DNA of 64,000 nt, from positions 468,501-532,500 of the forward strand of contig JAJTWR010000362.1 in the NCBI GenBank assembly GCA_021613335.1, written 5' to 3'. The position numbers and the translations under genes were made by a program. The stretch's first letter is position 1. The number at the start of each line of letters is the position of its first letter. The notes below the pieces were generated by a model. That model saw nothing but the letters and a program-made list of their open reading frames with translations. It did no database searches and was not told the origin of the DNA. This document shows positions 1-12,669 of the stretch, in pieces. The stretch comes from Whitmania pigra. Taxonomy: Eukaryota > Annelida > Clitellata > Hirudinida > Haemopidae.

Positions 1-1132
1 TCTCCCTCAACTTTAAGATTCTCTTGAGAAATTGTATACAGACGGCAGATTTGGTAATTGTATCGCTCCGAGCTTGGTAATGTAAAGGCAACATGCCGCT
101 CGATGTCGGAATATCTTAGATTCTATTAAAATAGGATTATAAAACAATTGCAAATATTTGTTAAGTGTCCAACTAGGATAAATCAACGCTGTTGTACACC
201 GACGATTTCTGACACCTCACCAACAACAACATTTAAAAGCTATTCGGTTATCTAAAACAATTTCTTCTTAATCCCGAATCAACCCAGCTAAAAAAAAAAT
301 TAATTAATTTTAATAAATTAAACGTTTAAATTAAATATTTTTTCGGCGTTTTTATTCCGCTCTGTCCCACTCCTCAGTCTTAATCTTTGCAAGAATGTCT
401 AGATTCCAAAACACGAAAGACTTCAGTTCTAAAATGCAGAGCTCGAAAAATAAAACTTTTAATTAAACTTAATAGATTAATAAGACTTCCATTATTACCC
501 ACCCATCGAATACCCACGACGACGACGGACCAAGAACCGCATGGCCATCCACCCCACTTCCCAAACTTAACATGGAAGCGCAGACTTACAGATTCAGCGT
601 TTCCTTACCAAGTTACGATGAACAATTGTTAAGTAATAGGTGGTTGTTGTAGAACATCAACGAACTGTCATTATGAAAATCACAACTATAATTTGTAAAA
701 TTACATCTAGTTATCGCAAAGATTAGTTAGCTTTTAGATCACAGCGACAAAGTTGAGGTTACCCACTCGACCACAAAAAAGTAAAGTCACAACCAGTAAT
801 TGCAGGATTACAGCTACAAATCAATCGTCAAACAAACCTTAGGAGACAGTGGGGCTAACAAGATAGTTATAGTTGACACTCACATACACGAGCATAACTA
901 ATCAACTGCATCCAAATATGTTATCTAAATTTTAACAACTGTCAACGGCTAACAGCGGCCTAAGTCAACGACTCAAAACATTTACCACAAACCACGGAGC
1001 AACAATGTCAACGTACACGGTAATGATTAATGCCAATTTAAAATATCAGTAATGGAAAAACTGAGGTCAACTATAAGGACCAACCCTCCTAGGCGACATC
1101 GACTTCTAGTTTCTAGCAAAAACTATAGTTAC

Positions 1133-1170
<38 letters not shown>

Positions 1171-3274
1171 CAATAATAATAATATTAATAATAACAATAT
1201 TATTAATGATAATGATAACTATATTGATTGCACCCTTAACAATAAATAGCATAGATAAACATAGATAATGAGCCATTTTAATACAATGGGTCTCTAAGAT
1301 CTCAACCCATTTGACAAACGAGATGTAACAATGCTAACCATTATTCAACTAAATATTAGATTACAAAATAAATAACTGACCAAATAACTGATATAAATGA
1401 TGCAACGAGCACAGCAACAACCATGATGCCAATAACTAGTGTGCCAATTATTGCCAAATTGGTTTTTTAAACGAGTTTTGGACCCAGTGGAATAACGCTT
1501 CATTGCTCGCCATCATCATTGGAGCGGAACGATTGACAGAATGGTTCAAGTACTGAGACAACAACAATAACAACAGTGATATGATGACTAAGAAATCAAT
1601 TGTAAACATTGTAATGTATTGTGTTTATAACAAGAAATATTATGGAAATAAAGGTGTCAATTTGAATTAGTTTTTCATTTTATAACTGTTAATAATATCG
1701 AAAAACATTAAAATGGCGAACAAGTATCGACAAATGAAATTGATTCTGTAAAGTAAATAATAATAGTAAAATAAATAATAATAATAATTACACCAGCAAC
1801 AGTTGCTGCAATTTCTTGAGTATTTGAAACAAAATAACCAACAACACCAACAACAAATAATGTTGCTAACGATAAACAAAATGATAATATGACGTTGAAA
1901 TCTCAAATGGAATCTTTGCGGGTGGACGCAAAAGCAGACGACTCTAAATGAGTGGCAGATGAGTTGAATCAAGTTTGTGATAAATAAACTTTAACCGCAT
2001 TTCCAAAACAATCCAAAAGATTTACAAATGCATTATTATTATTATTATTATCATGTAACCCTAGCAACAATGACAATAACTCAAAAAGTATAATTACGTA
2101 TTCACAGTAATGGAAAAGATCGCCAAAAATTAAAACTGAAATTGAGATCATAAATTAATACGAGGAAAGAAATTAGATAGAACAAATGACAAAACCTCCT
2201 TTGAACAAATTTTGTAAATCACGAAATAAAATCAAGAATTAAATAACAACACACCAGCACAATTAATACGAACGATAAATAATTGTAAACAAACAACTCC
2301 CTACCAAACGAGCGCAACTAGATCAACAACGGCAACGATAACATCAGATCGTCCAATGAGACGACGGAGATGAAAATCCCATATTCTAATTGGCCGAATC
2401 AAAAAATTTCCAATCGACCAAATAAGGTCAGCTTATAGTGATCATCTGACCAAACTCGAACACACTGCAGGCTGGAGATAGCTTTTTATAACAGATGTAA
2501 TGACATGTACGCTCCGTCAGTCAATAAATAGATTTGTCGATCGACCAATCAACCACAAAATAAAGGACGCAGTGAGGTCATCCGACATTCCATCCGTACG
2601 TTCTTCGTTCGTTCGTCCGTCGATACACGACTGCTGGAAACCAAACACTTTATTTGCAGTTTATTTGATGATTTGAGCACGAGTCCAAAGCGTCTGGAAG
2701 GATGCTCTATAAACCAGAGAAAGAGGAAAAGACAACAATACCAGGAAAGACAAATATCGAGTTAAAGAAATTAAAAACAAAATAAATCGTAAGCAGGAAT
2801 AGCACGAGTAGGACCTGACATCGGAGTCACAGTGAAGTGAGTTCTGCACGGAAACGTGGAAACAGAGTCGGAAGAGAATAATCATTGTTGGAGTGGTGGA
2901 ATGTCACGAGGAAGAGAGAAGCGACAGAATTAGGAATTATTTATTTTTACAACAGAGGCAGTTCTCCCGATGGACATGTAATGGTGCATGGAATTTAGGT
3001 CAAATAATTTGATTGGCTTTAGAAGTATGGAATGGTGCTGAATCTAGATCAAGTGATTTGATTGGCTGCAGAAATATGGAATGGTGCTGAATTTAGGTCA
3101 AATGATTTGATTATTTGATTGGATGTGGAGATGCCACTCTTTACTGACTAGCCTGATGAGATTTTGACAATGCAAACAGTAGTAATATAAAACAGGAGTT
3201 ATGACAGTGAAATCTGTTTGTTGATAATAATTACTCGATATGAGTATTTTTCTTCATTGGTTTCCAGATAAGAC
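1..3274. other. No supported gene; 3' flank of lipase gene
   Basis: I see no coding exon with believable splice sites on either strand. The stretch holds an (AAT)n tract at about 1131-1200, CAA/ATA-rich simple sequence at about 1560-1880, a CGTT-like tract at about 2598-2625 and three imperfect repeats of about 55-60 bp at about 2975-3125. Open frames here are short and low-complexity. The last kilobase probably holds the 3' UTR of the minus-strand lipase gene; TTTATT (AATAAA-like on the minus strand) occurs near 2940. Confidence 0.6.
2975..3125. repeat. Short tandem repeat, about 3 copies of 55-60 bp
   Basis: The phrase 'atggaatggtgctga' with 'ggtcaaatgatttgattgg'-like sequence recurs three times with small differences. 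It lies just beyond the lipase stop codon, so it may be part of the 3' UTR. Confidence 0.6.
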
Positions 3275-5252
3275 TCAAAAAATGTTGTGCGGGGGTTCAG
3301 CCACTTCCTCAGCTACCGAAAGACGGGTAGTCTTCGAATATGATTCGACGAAGCCGTGCGGGTAGCCCCGCCCAGCACACGAATAGTGACCAATCACGAG
3401 GTCGTAGACAAATTGCTCCTGAGCTTCTTCATAGTCATCATCACTGTCATGAAAAAATGTGTTGCTATCGACGACATCTTTCTCTTCAGGCAAACATCCT
3501 CTCTGATCCAAGGAAAGGTCAGATTTAGCAGGACTGGAGACATCTTTAGAAATGTTTTCTGGATTTTCGTATTTCCTCTCAAGTCTCGGAATGACCTTCG
3601 AATAGATTGGTTCGTGCTCAAAAAGTGAACTGGTTACCACAGGGAGAGCGATCGTCTCGAACTGTTGAGACATCCGCTGTTCCTTCTGGCCACTGGAATC
3701 CTTGTGAATCCCTTCATCTGCTGCTGATAGAAAAATTGTAGCTGCCTTTGCTCTGAGGTGCTCGCCAGAGGAGGGCGGGGAGAACACCATCAGATCAGAA
3801 TCGGCTTCTGCTTGGCCCTCAGGCTCCTCCCATTGGGGCTGCTTTTCCACGGGTGGGCTGGCATCCATGATGAGATCGTAGAGGCTGTCGGATTTGGGTG
3901 CCGCAACACGGTTGGACGGGCAGTCGGCTGGTTCGCCGATCTCGGCGTAGTAAGACTCCTTGCTGTGTGGGTCATGGCTGAGGAAGGCGCCAAAGTCTCT
4001 GAGATCTTTGGCTTGCTCTTCGTCACCTTTGACAGATCCTTGCTCCTGATTGGTCGACCTCGATCTCAAGGAACCAGTATTTGATTTCGATGTCAGCGAA
4101 GACTTCTTGATCCTCTCTGGCAAGTCCTTGTGACTCGAGGCAGTGTCAGCACTACCAGTGTCAATCCAGCCAGCAGAAAAAGGATGAATGGGTCCCAGAG
4201 GAGACTGCCTGATAGGATCGATTCGTGCCACGAGCCTCTGATAGGCAGCTCCCGACGAGAGCCTCTTTATGCTGTCCCCCCTGTGTCCGGGCATGCCGGC
4301 GACAAATCCGATCGGATAGCCGGAAGAGGATTGTTCTCCGCAACTGGCGAGGCTGGAACTCTCCGACAGAGCTTCCGGGCTAGCCAAGGGCGCGAACGCC
4401 CCCGTCCAGTTGTCGATGAGTATCGGTTGTCTTTTGTTGCTCTGATCGCCGGTGAGAAACTGGTTGGTGGCGGCCGTTCTGATTTTGGCAGGATTTGGTA
4501 TAACGGAGTCGCTAGTCATCGAGGCAAAATGGTTGGGGACATTTATGGTGTTGTAAAAACCCTCGGCAGTGGTGTGCTGGCCGGATGGACCACCGTTGGA
4601 GGAAAGTTGCTGTGGCATGATCCTAATTACTGCAAGGGGTTGATTGGTTCACTGGTAAGTCCGGATTGAGTTATTGTAAGATTTATGCAGAATAATTATT
4701 ATTAATAATATGACTTTTATTATTATAATATTATTTACCGAGTAACTCAAGTAATGATAAACGAAAATAAAAAACAATCCAAAACAAGACATGGACAAAG
4801 CAGATCAACCTCTGTTGGCAAATTCCGAAGGTCGCGATGACCTCATCTTGACCTTAGGAAACGTCTGGTTGTTAATCCTTTCATATGGACCGGGAACATC
4901 TAGTCCAAAATGGGGCTCAGAAACATTCCCAGTAAGGGTCATGGACTGGTTGAAGAATTCCTGAACAGAAGGGTGGGGTATCTCGGTAGGCCCCATGGAT
5001 AGGGTAGCCGGGGCGTACGTCGATTCGATGAGCTGTTCGCTGGTCGAGAAGTCTGAAACCGTGTTCTGAGAAGTGAGCGTTGTCTCGTTGTGGCTGGAAT
5101 TGGCTGAGATCATTGGTCGATGGTGACCTCTCTTGCCGCTCACCCCCTTCCTGACTGGCTTAGCTGGACTGATGTGGGTCAACACCTGAGAGCATGCGGG
5201 CAAAAGAATAAAAGAGGTTGTCGAGAAACTTGATAGCCACTTTCTAATGATC

Positions 5253-5289
<37 letters not shown>

Positions 5290-5880
5290 TGATGATGGTG
5301 ATTATGATGATGATAAAATACAAATAGATTTATGTATAAGTGTCATAAGCATCTGCTGTTTATTCAGAACTCATAGAGAATGTAGCAATTCCGCAATCTT
5401 TAAATCAATCGATCCAATGATCCATCCCTCCTATCGGTGCCTTTCCACAAACTGCCCAATCACCCATCCACCTCACCTTTTCTAGGGCATCCATGATGAG
5501 GAACGGACAGTGGTCGGAAATCATTTTCCTCGAGACGAGTATGTTCTTGAAGTCCTCATTCCTTGCCCAAACGGCCTGGAATACCGAGTGTCGCTTGCAC
5601 TGGGACATCCGGTTTGAGCAGCTGGAATAAGGGGTTGTTGACGAAGGTGATGATGATGATGGCAACGAATATGGGATTGATGATAACAGATGATAAGCTG
5701 GAATGGGATTGGAAACGATGAAACTACTGCTGGTGGTTACAGTGATAGAGATGATTACTTCCTTCGAAGTAATACATAATTATGTTTGTAATATTAGCCA
5801 TAATAATAATAATAATAGATCTGCCAATTTGCCATGTGATCATCATTGGATAGCCAACAATGATGGACGACTTCATCATT

Positions 5881-5911
<31 letters not shown>

Positions 5912-6657
5912 TCATCATCCTTCTCAGAATGTCCACCTGATCTTGGGTCGACTCCTGACGATGTGAACCACCTTCCCCGGGAGGTAAAGCCCCGTGCTTT
6001 TGTTGAAGAGTCCCCCCTCCCGTCCGAGGTGCTCCATGGTGGTCTGAGCGGTCGCTGGAGACTGGTGGTCCGGGCAGCAGGCAGAGGAGGGTCGCTGGGA
6101 GCAGAGAATTCTTAACTGGAATGGACGGGATATTTAGTTCAACGAGAGAGTAATAACAGAGCAGCAGAATAACGATTAATGATATATGATTAATAAAATA
6201 ATAATAATAATAATAATGCGACAAAAAATAATAATAAAGTGATTGACTAATTGCACAACTGGTTGACCTCTCACCTTGTGACTGTTGCATGACCTGAGGC
6301 ACGAGACAAGGCTCTGCCTGAAGGCTTCAATCTGATTACAGCTCAACCTTCAAATGGGTGTTGATGATGATGATGATGATGACGACAAAGATGATAAAAA
6401 TGATGGTGATGATCTTGCAATTAGTCACGATGATGATGATGACGATGATGAGCCAGATAGTAGTAACGATTTCAACAGCGGTGATGATGATGACGTGAAT
6501 CAAAACTTAAAAATTGAAACATCACCTCGGTACGACGTCCTTGCCGACGACGACACTGGTTATGAAGGACTGGGTCTCTCTGACGCACACGGCACTGAAG
6601 AAGATGATGATGATGATGATACCAACAACAGAAATAATAATAATAATAATAATAATG

Positions 6658-6690
<33 letters not shown>

Positions 6691-9600
6691 TAAATCATAA
6701 TAAGTGATGAAATCATGTGGGATGAGAGAAAATGAAACTCTACAATGTCATTCATGATAATTGAAGATCAGAACAAAAGGTGCCAAAGCCATCGGCTGGA
6801 ATTATGGTTATTAATGTTCTGTCGATTGTTGTTAATATTCGATGACGAGACTACAAACGCAAGAGCTTCACAGCAACAACTGCGTTTGCTATAATGATAA
6901 ACAATATTTTAACACAACGATGGAGTTGATTTCAAAATGTCATACTTAAAAATAGAGTTGGGCGGAGCATAGGCAAAGCAATGGAGATTGTGGTAGAACT
7001 GTTTCAAGAGGACGGCCAGGACGCAGGCCACACCCCCTGCCATAGATTGGCCAGTCACGATCAGTTCATAGCATTCGGTTCCTGACAACTGGTGGTGATA
7101 CAAATTTCAAAGAGAATCATATATATATATAATAATCATCATAATCATCATCAAAGTCATGATGATGATGATCATCATCATCATAATCATAATTGCCTGG
7201 TCACGACTGAGTGCCTGAAGAAGAAGGTTGTCGTTTCTCAACCTGGAATAGATCTTGTCTGCCAGCATGGCAAAGTACTGTGGAGGAAAAAATGAGCAAT
7301 GATGATTATGATGATGATTATGATGATGGTGATTATGATGATGATGATGATACCTTTTAAAGCAACCCCCCCATTTCTCAGCTGGGTTAAAAACACGTTG
7401 CCATTACCATGTGGCCCATAATTGACCCAAAGTCGTTGACAAAATGATGATGATGATGATAATGATTTCAATGATTGTTTACCAGAGGATGTCAACAAGT
7501 ATTAGAAAAGCATTGCAATGACGTCACTATCGACAGGTTATTGTTTTCACGATCATCATCATCATCATCATCAGACGCTCACCTCAGATACAGACCAATC
7601 GGGTCTCACGATCACGCATTGGGAGGTTGCCTTGTTGCTGCACATCTTTACAAATGCATCCTGATGATGATGATGAAAATTATGATAATTATCTTAGTTA
7701 TAGTTATGTTTTTATTACTATTTATTATTTATTATTTATTACTATGGTAAACAATCTTATAATGATTATCGACCATAGTCATAAACAGCCAATTTAATTT
7801 TAATCCTGTAATGTAACCAGGCTTGAACGAGGCATCTATTAATCCTAATTTTTTATCTTAATAACCAAAAAAAAGTGTCTGCAGCAGAACCTTGAGGCAG
7901 ATGGCGCTCCACACGCAGACGACGACGGCTTTGAACTCGTGATCCAGCCCTACGAGGAAGGACATTCCGTCGAGATCCGCATTCTGCAGAAATTCAGAGA
8001 GAGAGAGAGATTGGTGGTAAAATGTTGCTAATTAAATTAAATTAATGATGAACGTGATAAAAGATTACCCTGTTAGTCATGTGATGATATAACAACATAA
8101 AGTGATAAATAACATTGATAAATAATACGAAAAACCAAATAATTCAAAATCAGAAAAACTAAACATAGAGCAGGCTAAATAGACAAAGGCTATTAGATCC
8201 TTATGCAATTCATTAACCAGCATTACTTTACCAACCAATAAGCTACAGTACAGGAGTTCAAATTGCTTTTGACCAATCAGATTGGCCAGCTCTTTTTCTA
8301 CAGGTTCTGATTGGAGGGTTTGAATTCTATCAGAGTTCAGCCTTTTCGTATTTTTAACCCTTGACTTGTGGCAACAGGTGCACCTATAATGAGGTAAAAA
8401 TACCATCATCATCATCATCATCATCACCTCCACCATCATCATTATCATTACCTCCAACATCATCATCATCATCACCTCCACCATCATCATTATCATTACC
8501 TCCAACATCATCAGCAGCATTACCATGACGATGACAACTAACCCACAAAAACCCACCTTTTTACGCTGTCGCCATCACTCCTTCCCCTCATGAACTTTTT
8601 GAACACGGGCTCCTCATGAGCCTATGGGTGGCCAGTGGGTACTTCATGAACCTTACTACCCTCGAGTAAAACTCCACCGTGCCCTGGGACTTGAACCCGA
8701 GAAACCTCGTCGTCGAAGTTATGGGGGTACCGGACAGAAACTGGTACACCTCGTTGGAGGGCTGATCGCAGGGTGAAGGAAGGCAATTTATATAAGGACA
8801 TAATAAGGGCATACGACTAAATGTCATAGCAAATAATTTATTAAAATAAATAAAATAAGATTTTAATATTACCTTACAACATAATTTAAATAACAACAAC
8901 GATAATAATAAGTTGCAATGATCATTAAGAAACCTCGGCAATGGTCATGTCTTGGATTGACCTCTGCGACCTCTTGAATAGGACGAGGCCGGCGATGATG
9001 TCGCTCTGCACGAGGTCGAGGTCACTGAGTGCGAAGGATATGACCCTTTCCAGTTCACTGTAGGAGTTCTAATGAAAAGAAGTAAGTGGCTTTAGTGATG
9101 GTGATAATGATATGGTGATGATGATGACGACGACGACGATGATGATGATGACGAATCATGCTAACCCTTTTGGACGGCACAGAAAAACAGCATATCTCGT
9201 GAGAGCCATAGAACCTAAAGATATACCGCCACGATTATAATCACCAACACAACAGCATTTTATCAAAACATCACAATCATCATCACAATGACCGTCATCA
9301 TCATCATCATCCACACCATCGTCATCATCATCATCAACCTGTCTGTTTTCATGCCGGTAGTTACAAGCCAAAATAACACCAACTTCCTATCAATGTAGGC
9401 AGTCCTGTCGCCATCGTTGTTATTGGCAAAAGTCTGACCAATGAGACTGTTCGACATGGCTCCGCCCTTGCAAAGGGCCTCGTTGATGCTGCTATATATA
9501 CCACTACCATCCCCTCCACCCATGGAAGTCTTGCCAGCGGCCTTCTCGGAAGAAACGTCGTCGCCGGTCAGTGGATGAAATGAGCACGAAGAGTTGACCC

Positions 9601-11013
9601 CAGAGCACTTAAGCTTATCCCTGAGGGGAGGAGCCTTCCCAAACTGACCAATAACAACAAAGGTGACCAGCCAATTGAATAAGAGGAAGCCTGATGGATG
9701 GAAAGAATGATAAAGATGAAATTGAAATCACTGATTTAACAGTTCATGCCAGCCATCAATATAAATCACAGAAAGTAAAAAGTTATTTACTTCAGATCAA
9801 TCCAATTACAAATTCAAACACCAGACATTCCAAAGATTCATGAAAGTTTCATGATGAAACCATAAGACAACCATAAATCGTCAGTCCGCTAACAATTAAC
9901 CACTCCATCGGTTAACTAGAAGGTTAATTAATTACTCGATAACATGCTCACCGCCGATGATGCTCAGCACCATGGAACTCGGCTTACTATCACTGGAGAG
10001 AAACAGACGTACCATGCTCAAGATCTCCCAGAACAGCTCAATGCCCAGCAGGCCTGTGATGGTGGTGGTTATGATGATGGTGGTGATAACGGTGATGATG
10101 ATGGTGGCAATGGTGATGATGATGGCGACGAATGTGGCAATTATGATGAAGATGATGGTATTCGTGACAATTTCTTTTCATCACGCCATAATATCCTCAA
10201 AGTTAGATTCTTGTTCTCCTGAAATCGATAAATCCATGCCGAGACGAAAACAAAATCGATCAAAACATAGCATATTTACCGTCGCATGAGAAATGTCAAA
10301 ATAATGATAAGAAATGATAATAATGAAAAGCCACCAAACGTCTTCAAAACAACTATAAAAAAAAACAGCTTGGAAAAAAATTATAATTGATAAAGAGACT
10401 GTGAAGATATGGACTGATAATGACTATCTTGACTACGGCGACGATCGCGTGGCTGTGACAGAAACATTTACGTCACTGATGATGGCCATGACACTCACCT
10501 AGTCTAAGGTAGAGAAGTGTGGAAACACTCGATCTCATGTTTGTCTTCAGAGGTCCCCCTCTTCCACTGAATACTGCGATAACCACTTCCAAGACCAGAC
10601 TGGCTGGAAAGATGGCCATCAGCCCGATGACAAACCATCTCAGAGAAGTCGTCCAGTGGGATGAGTTGCTTGGTGTGTTCTCAGAAACGACCAGCATGTA
10701 GGCTAAGATTGTCGTCCTGGAGTAATTGAGAGATGTCGATTAATTTCCATGAAGTTTGCACTTGTTTTAGGGAATATAAAAACTCTCCATACAACTTTGC
10801 ACTATTACAATATTTGTTAGCAAGTCAAAAATTTGTTGCAAACAAATTTATAGTCATTCCATTTGGCATTTAGGTGCCTCTCATCACTACTTAGCAACGT
10901 TATATAATATTACGTAACCATATCAGATGGATGGCTGCCAAAATCGCTGCAGGGATTACCAGGTCATCCGAACCTAGTTTCCATCGCCTCTTAAACAGTA
11001 CAAGAGCAGGCAT
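3275..11013 (-). CDS. DAGLA: sn1-specific diacylglycerol lipase (DAGL alpha/beta-like), 18 exons
   Basis: DAGL enzymes cleave diacylglycerol at the plasma membrane to make 2-acylglycerols such as 2-AG. Exons in transcript order: 10919-11013, 10499-10716, 9952-10053, 9384-9690, 8934-9057, 8607-8761, 8236-8383, 7891-7983, 7583-7660, 7354-7381, 7197-7258, 6946-7088, 6526-6579, 6275-6347, 5937-6115, 5477-5621, 4810-5185, 3275-4629. They sum to 3735 nt (1244 aa) and all phases agree. The start MPALVLFKRRWKLGSDDLV matches the family N-terminus; hydrophobic segments follow in exons 1-4; SDIIAGLVLFKRSQR is in exon 5. The lipase core shows VTGQSMAGG (serine), VVVGKDVVPR (aspartate) and LPGKVVHIV (histidine). 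The last two exons encode a long polar tail. Oddities: the family RGT is read as WSA, the elbow is GQSMA, one intron seems GC-AG, and exon 10 is 28 nt. Alpha versus beta is unsure; the long tail favours alpha. Confidence 0.88.
5200..9350. repeat. Intronic trinucleotide microsatellites in the lipase gene
   Basis: GAT/ATC and AAT tracts lie inside or beside lipase introns at about 5252-5300, 5885-5922, 6358-6500, 6600-6690, 7140-7190, 7290-7352, 7550-7575, 8400-8520, 9108-9152 and 9270-9335. They create long poly-Asp, poly-Asn, poly-His, poly-Met or poly-Ile open frames that are not genes. Confidence 0.85.
6946..7088 (-). CDS. DAGLA: DAGL-like exon 12 with nucleophile serine
   Basis: Encodes CYELIVTGQSMAGGVACVL and then HNLHCFAYAPPNSIF, the two best-conserved blocks of the lipase_3 domain of DAGL. 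The family elbow is normally GHSLGAG; here His is Gln and the second Gly is Ala. The acceptor is CACCACCAG, entering in phase 0. Confidence 0.85.
10062..10165. repeat. GAT/GGT-type microsatellite in lipase intron 2
   Basis: Imperfect GATGATGGTGGT-like repeats sit immediately upstream, in transcript sense, of the exon 9952-10053 acceptor. The intron side carries the repeat and the exon does not. Confidence 0.8.
10919..11013 (-). CDS. DAGLA: DAGL-like exon 1 (start codon)
   Basis: ATG at 11013-11011 begins MPALVLFKRRWKLGSDDLV, followed by IPAAILAAIHLIW, the start of the first membrane helix. The donor is ATATG|GTTACG, leaving phase 2, which joins exon 2 as W-TT. The close match to the family N-terminus decides the start. 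Confidence 0.85.
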
Positions 11014-11422
11014 CTTATAAAATGTTTTAGATTATATTCAGACTAGCTCGGGCAATCAACTCCACCCCAAATTTTGTGATGCCATCTCCACATTATTTAC
11101 AGTTCGCAACCACTGCAAAGCAAAGCAATAACATACCAATCTGGGATTGAAAGCTGCAAATAATAGATGAATCTTTACGGTTAAATTTAATTTATATTGC
11201 TGCTTTAAATTGCTGGATTTTGCCAAATGTATTGATATCCTCTTTTGATGATTGAAAATCTTTTAAATTAAAAGAAAAAAACAAAAACAAATAAAATAAA
11301 CACAAATAAAAAATGTTTTTATAACAAATCTAATAAATTTTTATTCATTAACATATTCATCATATATTTCTATCATCATTTTAAGGTATGTTGTGGTGTT
11401 CGGGCTATCCTTGTAAATAAAG
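11014..11422. promoter_or_regulatory. Shared divergent promoter region (DAGL-like / NDUFB4)
   Basis: The two start codons are 409 bp apart and face away from each other, so both promoters must lie here or overlap their 5' UTRs. The sequence is AT-rich with no clear TATA box for NDUFB4. A 5' UTR intron in either gene cannot be excluded. Confidence 0.5.
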
Positions 11423-12544
11423 ATGGCCAGCGGTAGTGGGAGGCGCGCTTTCGACCCAAACAGCTTGTACGATGTCAGCAAGGATGAAATGCGACGCATC
11501 CAAGCTAGACGCGAATTACGTGATAATTTGAAAAAGGAATTTGAGTTCAAGCGTTCGAATCCCTTCAAACCTATGGGAGAACACTTGGTATGTGACCTTG
11601 GCTTGCTTGTGCTGTCTGCAGATAACCTTCATATTAGATTTGCTTTTGAGTTTCAAGAATGTTTTTTTTATTGCATTGTTTTTTCAGTCTGCGGAGTGAT
11701 TTTCAGCAGCTGAGTTATCGATGTGATTCAGTTACTGTTATAGTTAATTATTAGTTAATATCAGTTAAGTTCTATTGACTTCTACTAGCTATTAACCGTA
11801 GTTGAAAAGATGATTACAACAGAAATGTTAATAACTGATGCTGGTTGAATTACGTATGAAATGTTGCATTTAAGTATAGCATTGAATTTTTATTGGCATT
11901 AAATTTATTAAGGGGACTGACAATTTAGTGGTTTTTGTCTCCAGTTTGATCCAGGGTTGCAGAGGTTCCTTTCCATGAAGGTTTTCCATTACGAGATGTT
12001 CAAGCCGACGCCGAAGACGGCTGCAATCGGATTCGCCTTGTTCATCGTGCCTCTTGCGGCTCTGTACGGGATGATTACGTGGGAGAGGGTAGGTTTATTT
12101 GAAACCCTTGCTGACTATGCTTGCTGACTTTGGCCATGGGAACTGACAGTATTGATACTCTTTGAGTTATGATTACGAGCGATGTATGTGATGACCTCTG
12201 ATTAAGATGCTAGTTCAAAATCTAGCTCTTGTAGGGATTTTTGATTGTGCTGTTGATATTTTTCCAGTATCATTTATCGGTTTTGGTCGGAACCGGCGTT
12301 CAGGTTTTGAGCGCTTGTCATTTAGAATACGATCGAGCTGTGACAGCTTGTTTTATCCCACTTATTCCATGAAAGTCTTGCCGAAACATGCCTGTTTATC
12401 CTGATTGATTGTTGTTTCCGTTGGATGACTTGCTCTAAAATGGACATTTAAAATTCTTTATTTTTTTTATTTCAGAAAAGTTATTTGGGAAGAATCAGAA
12501 GAGGTGAAATTGCTTATAAGGACAGGTTCTACAAGTATGTCTGA
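11423..12544 (+). CDS. NDUFB4: NADH dehydrogenase 1 beta subcomplex subunit 4 (complex I B15), 3 exons
   Basis: Accessory subunit of mitochondrial complex I, anchored in the inner membrane by one helix; it has no catalytic role itself. Exons are 11423-11587, 11945-12088 and 12476-12544, all phase 0, 378 nt including TGA, 125 aa, close to the family's usual length of about 129. The N-terminal half is basic and polar, with a YDVSKDEMRRIQARRELR stretch. Exon 2 has the membrane helix (AAIGFALFIVPLAALYGMI) after a KPTPKT motif. The C-terminus is short and basic and ends KDRFYKYV. Donors are GTATGT and GTAGGT; acceptors are CTCCAG and TTTCAG. AATAAA at about 12672 is a likely poly(A) signal. Codon use is more GC-rich than its surroundings, as expected for a conserved housekeeping gene. 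Confidence 0.9.
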
Positions 12545-12669
12545 GCTCGATTCTCTCCAGCTGGGATGCTGCCAAATTTCATCCAAAGCTAAATTGAGAA
12601 CTTCGATGATTTGGAATTAAATGTTCTTGACTTTTCCTTAAAGTTAAGAGACTCCTAGGTGTCTGAAAT

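Noticed and set aside
1052..1249. Poly-Asn open frame
   Set aside because: It is made by an (AAT)n microsatellite, without splice sites or conserved sequence.
4130..4669. Long plus-strand open frame (179 codons)
   Set aside because: It lies opposite the last lipase exon, whose minus-strand frame is longer, phase-joined to conserved exons and of matching composition. The plus frame has no family features.
6354..6755. Poly-Asp/Asn (+) and poly-Ile (-) open frames
   Set aside because: They come from GAT and AAT microsatellites in a lipase intron. Only the short minus-strand part 6526-6579 is a real exon.
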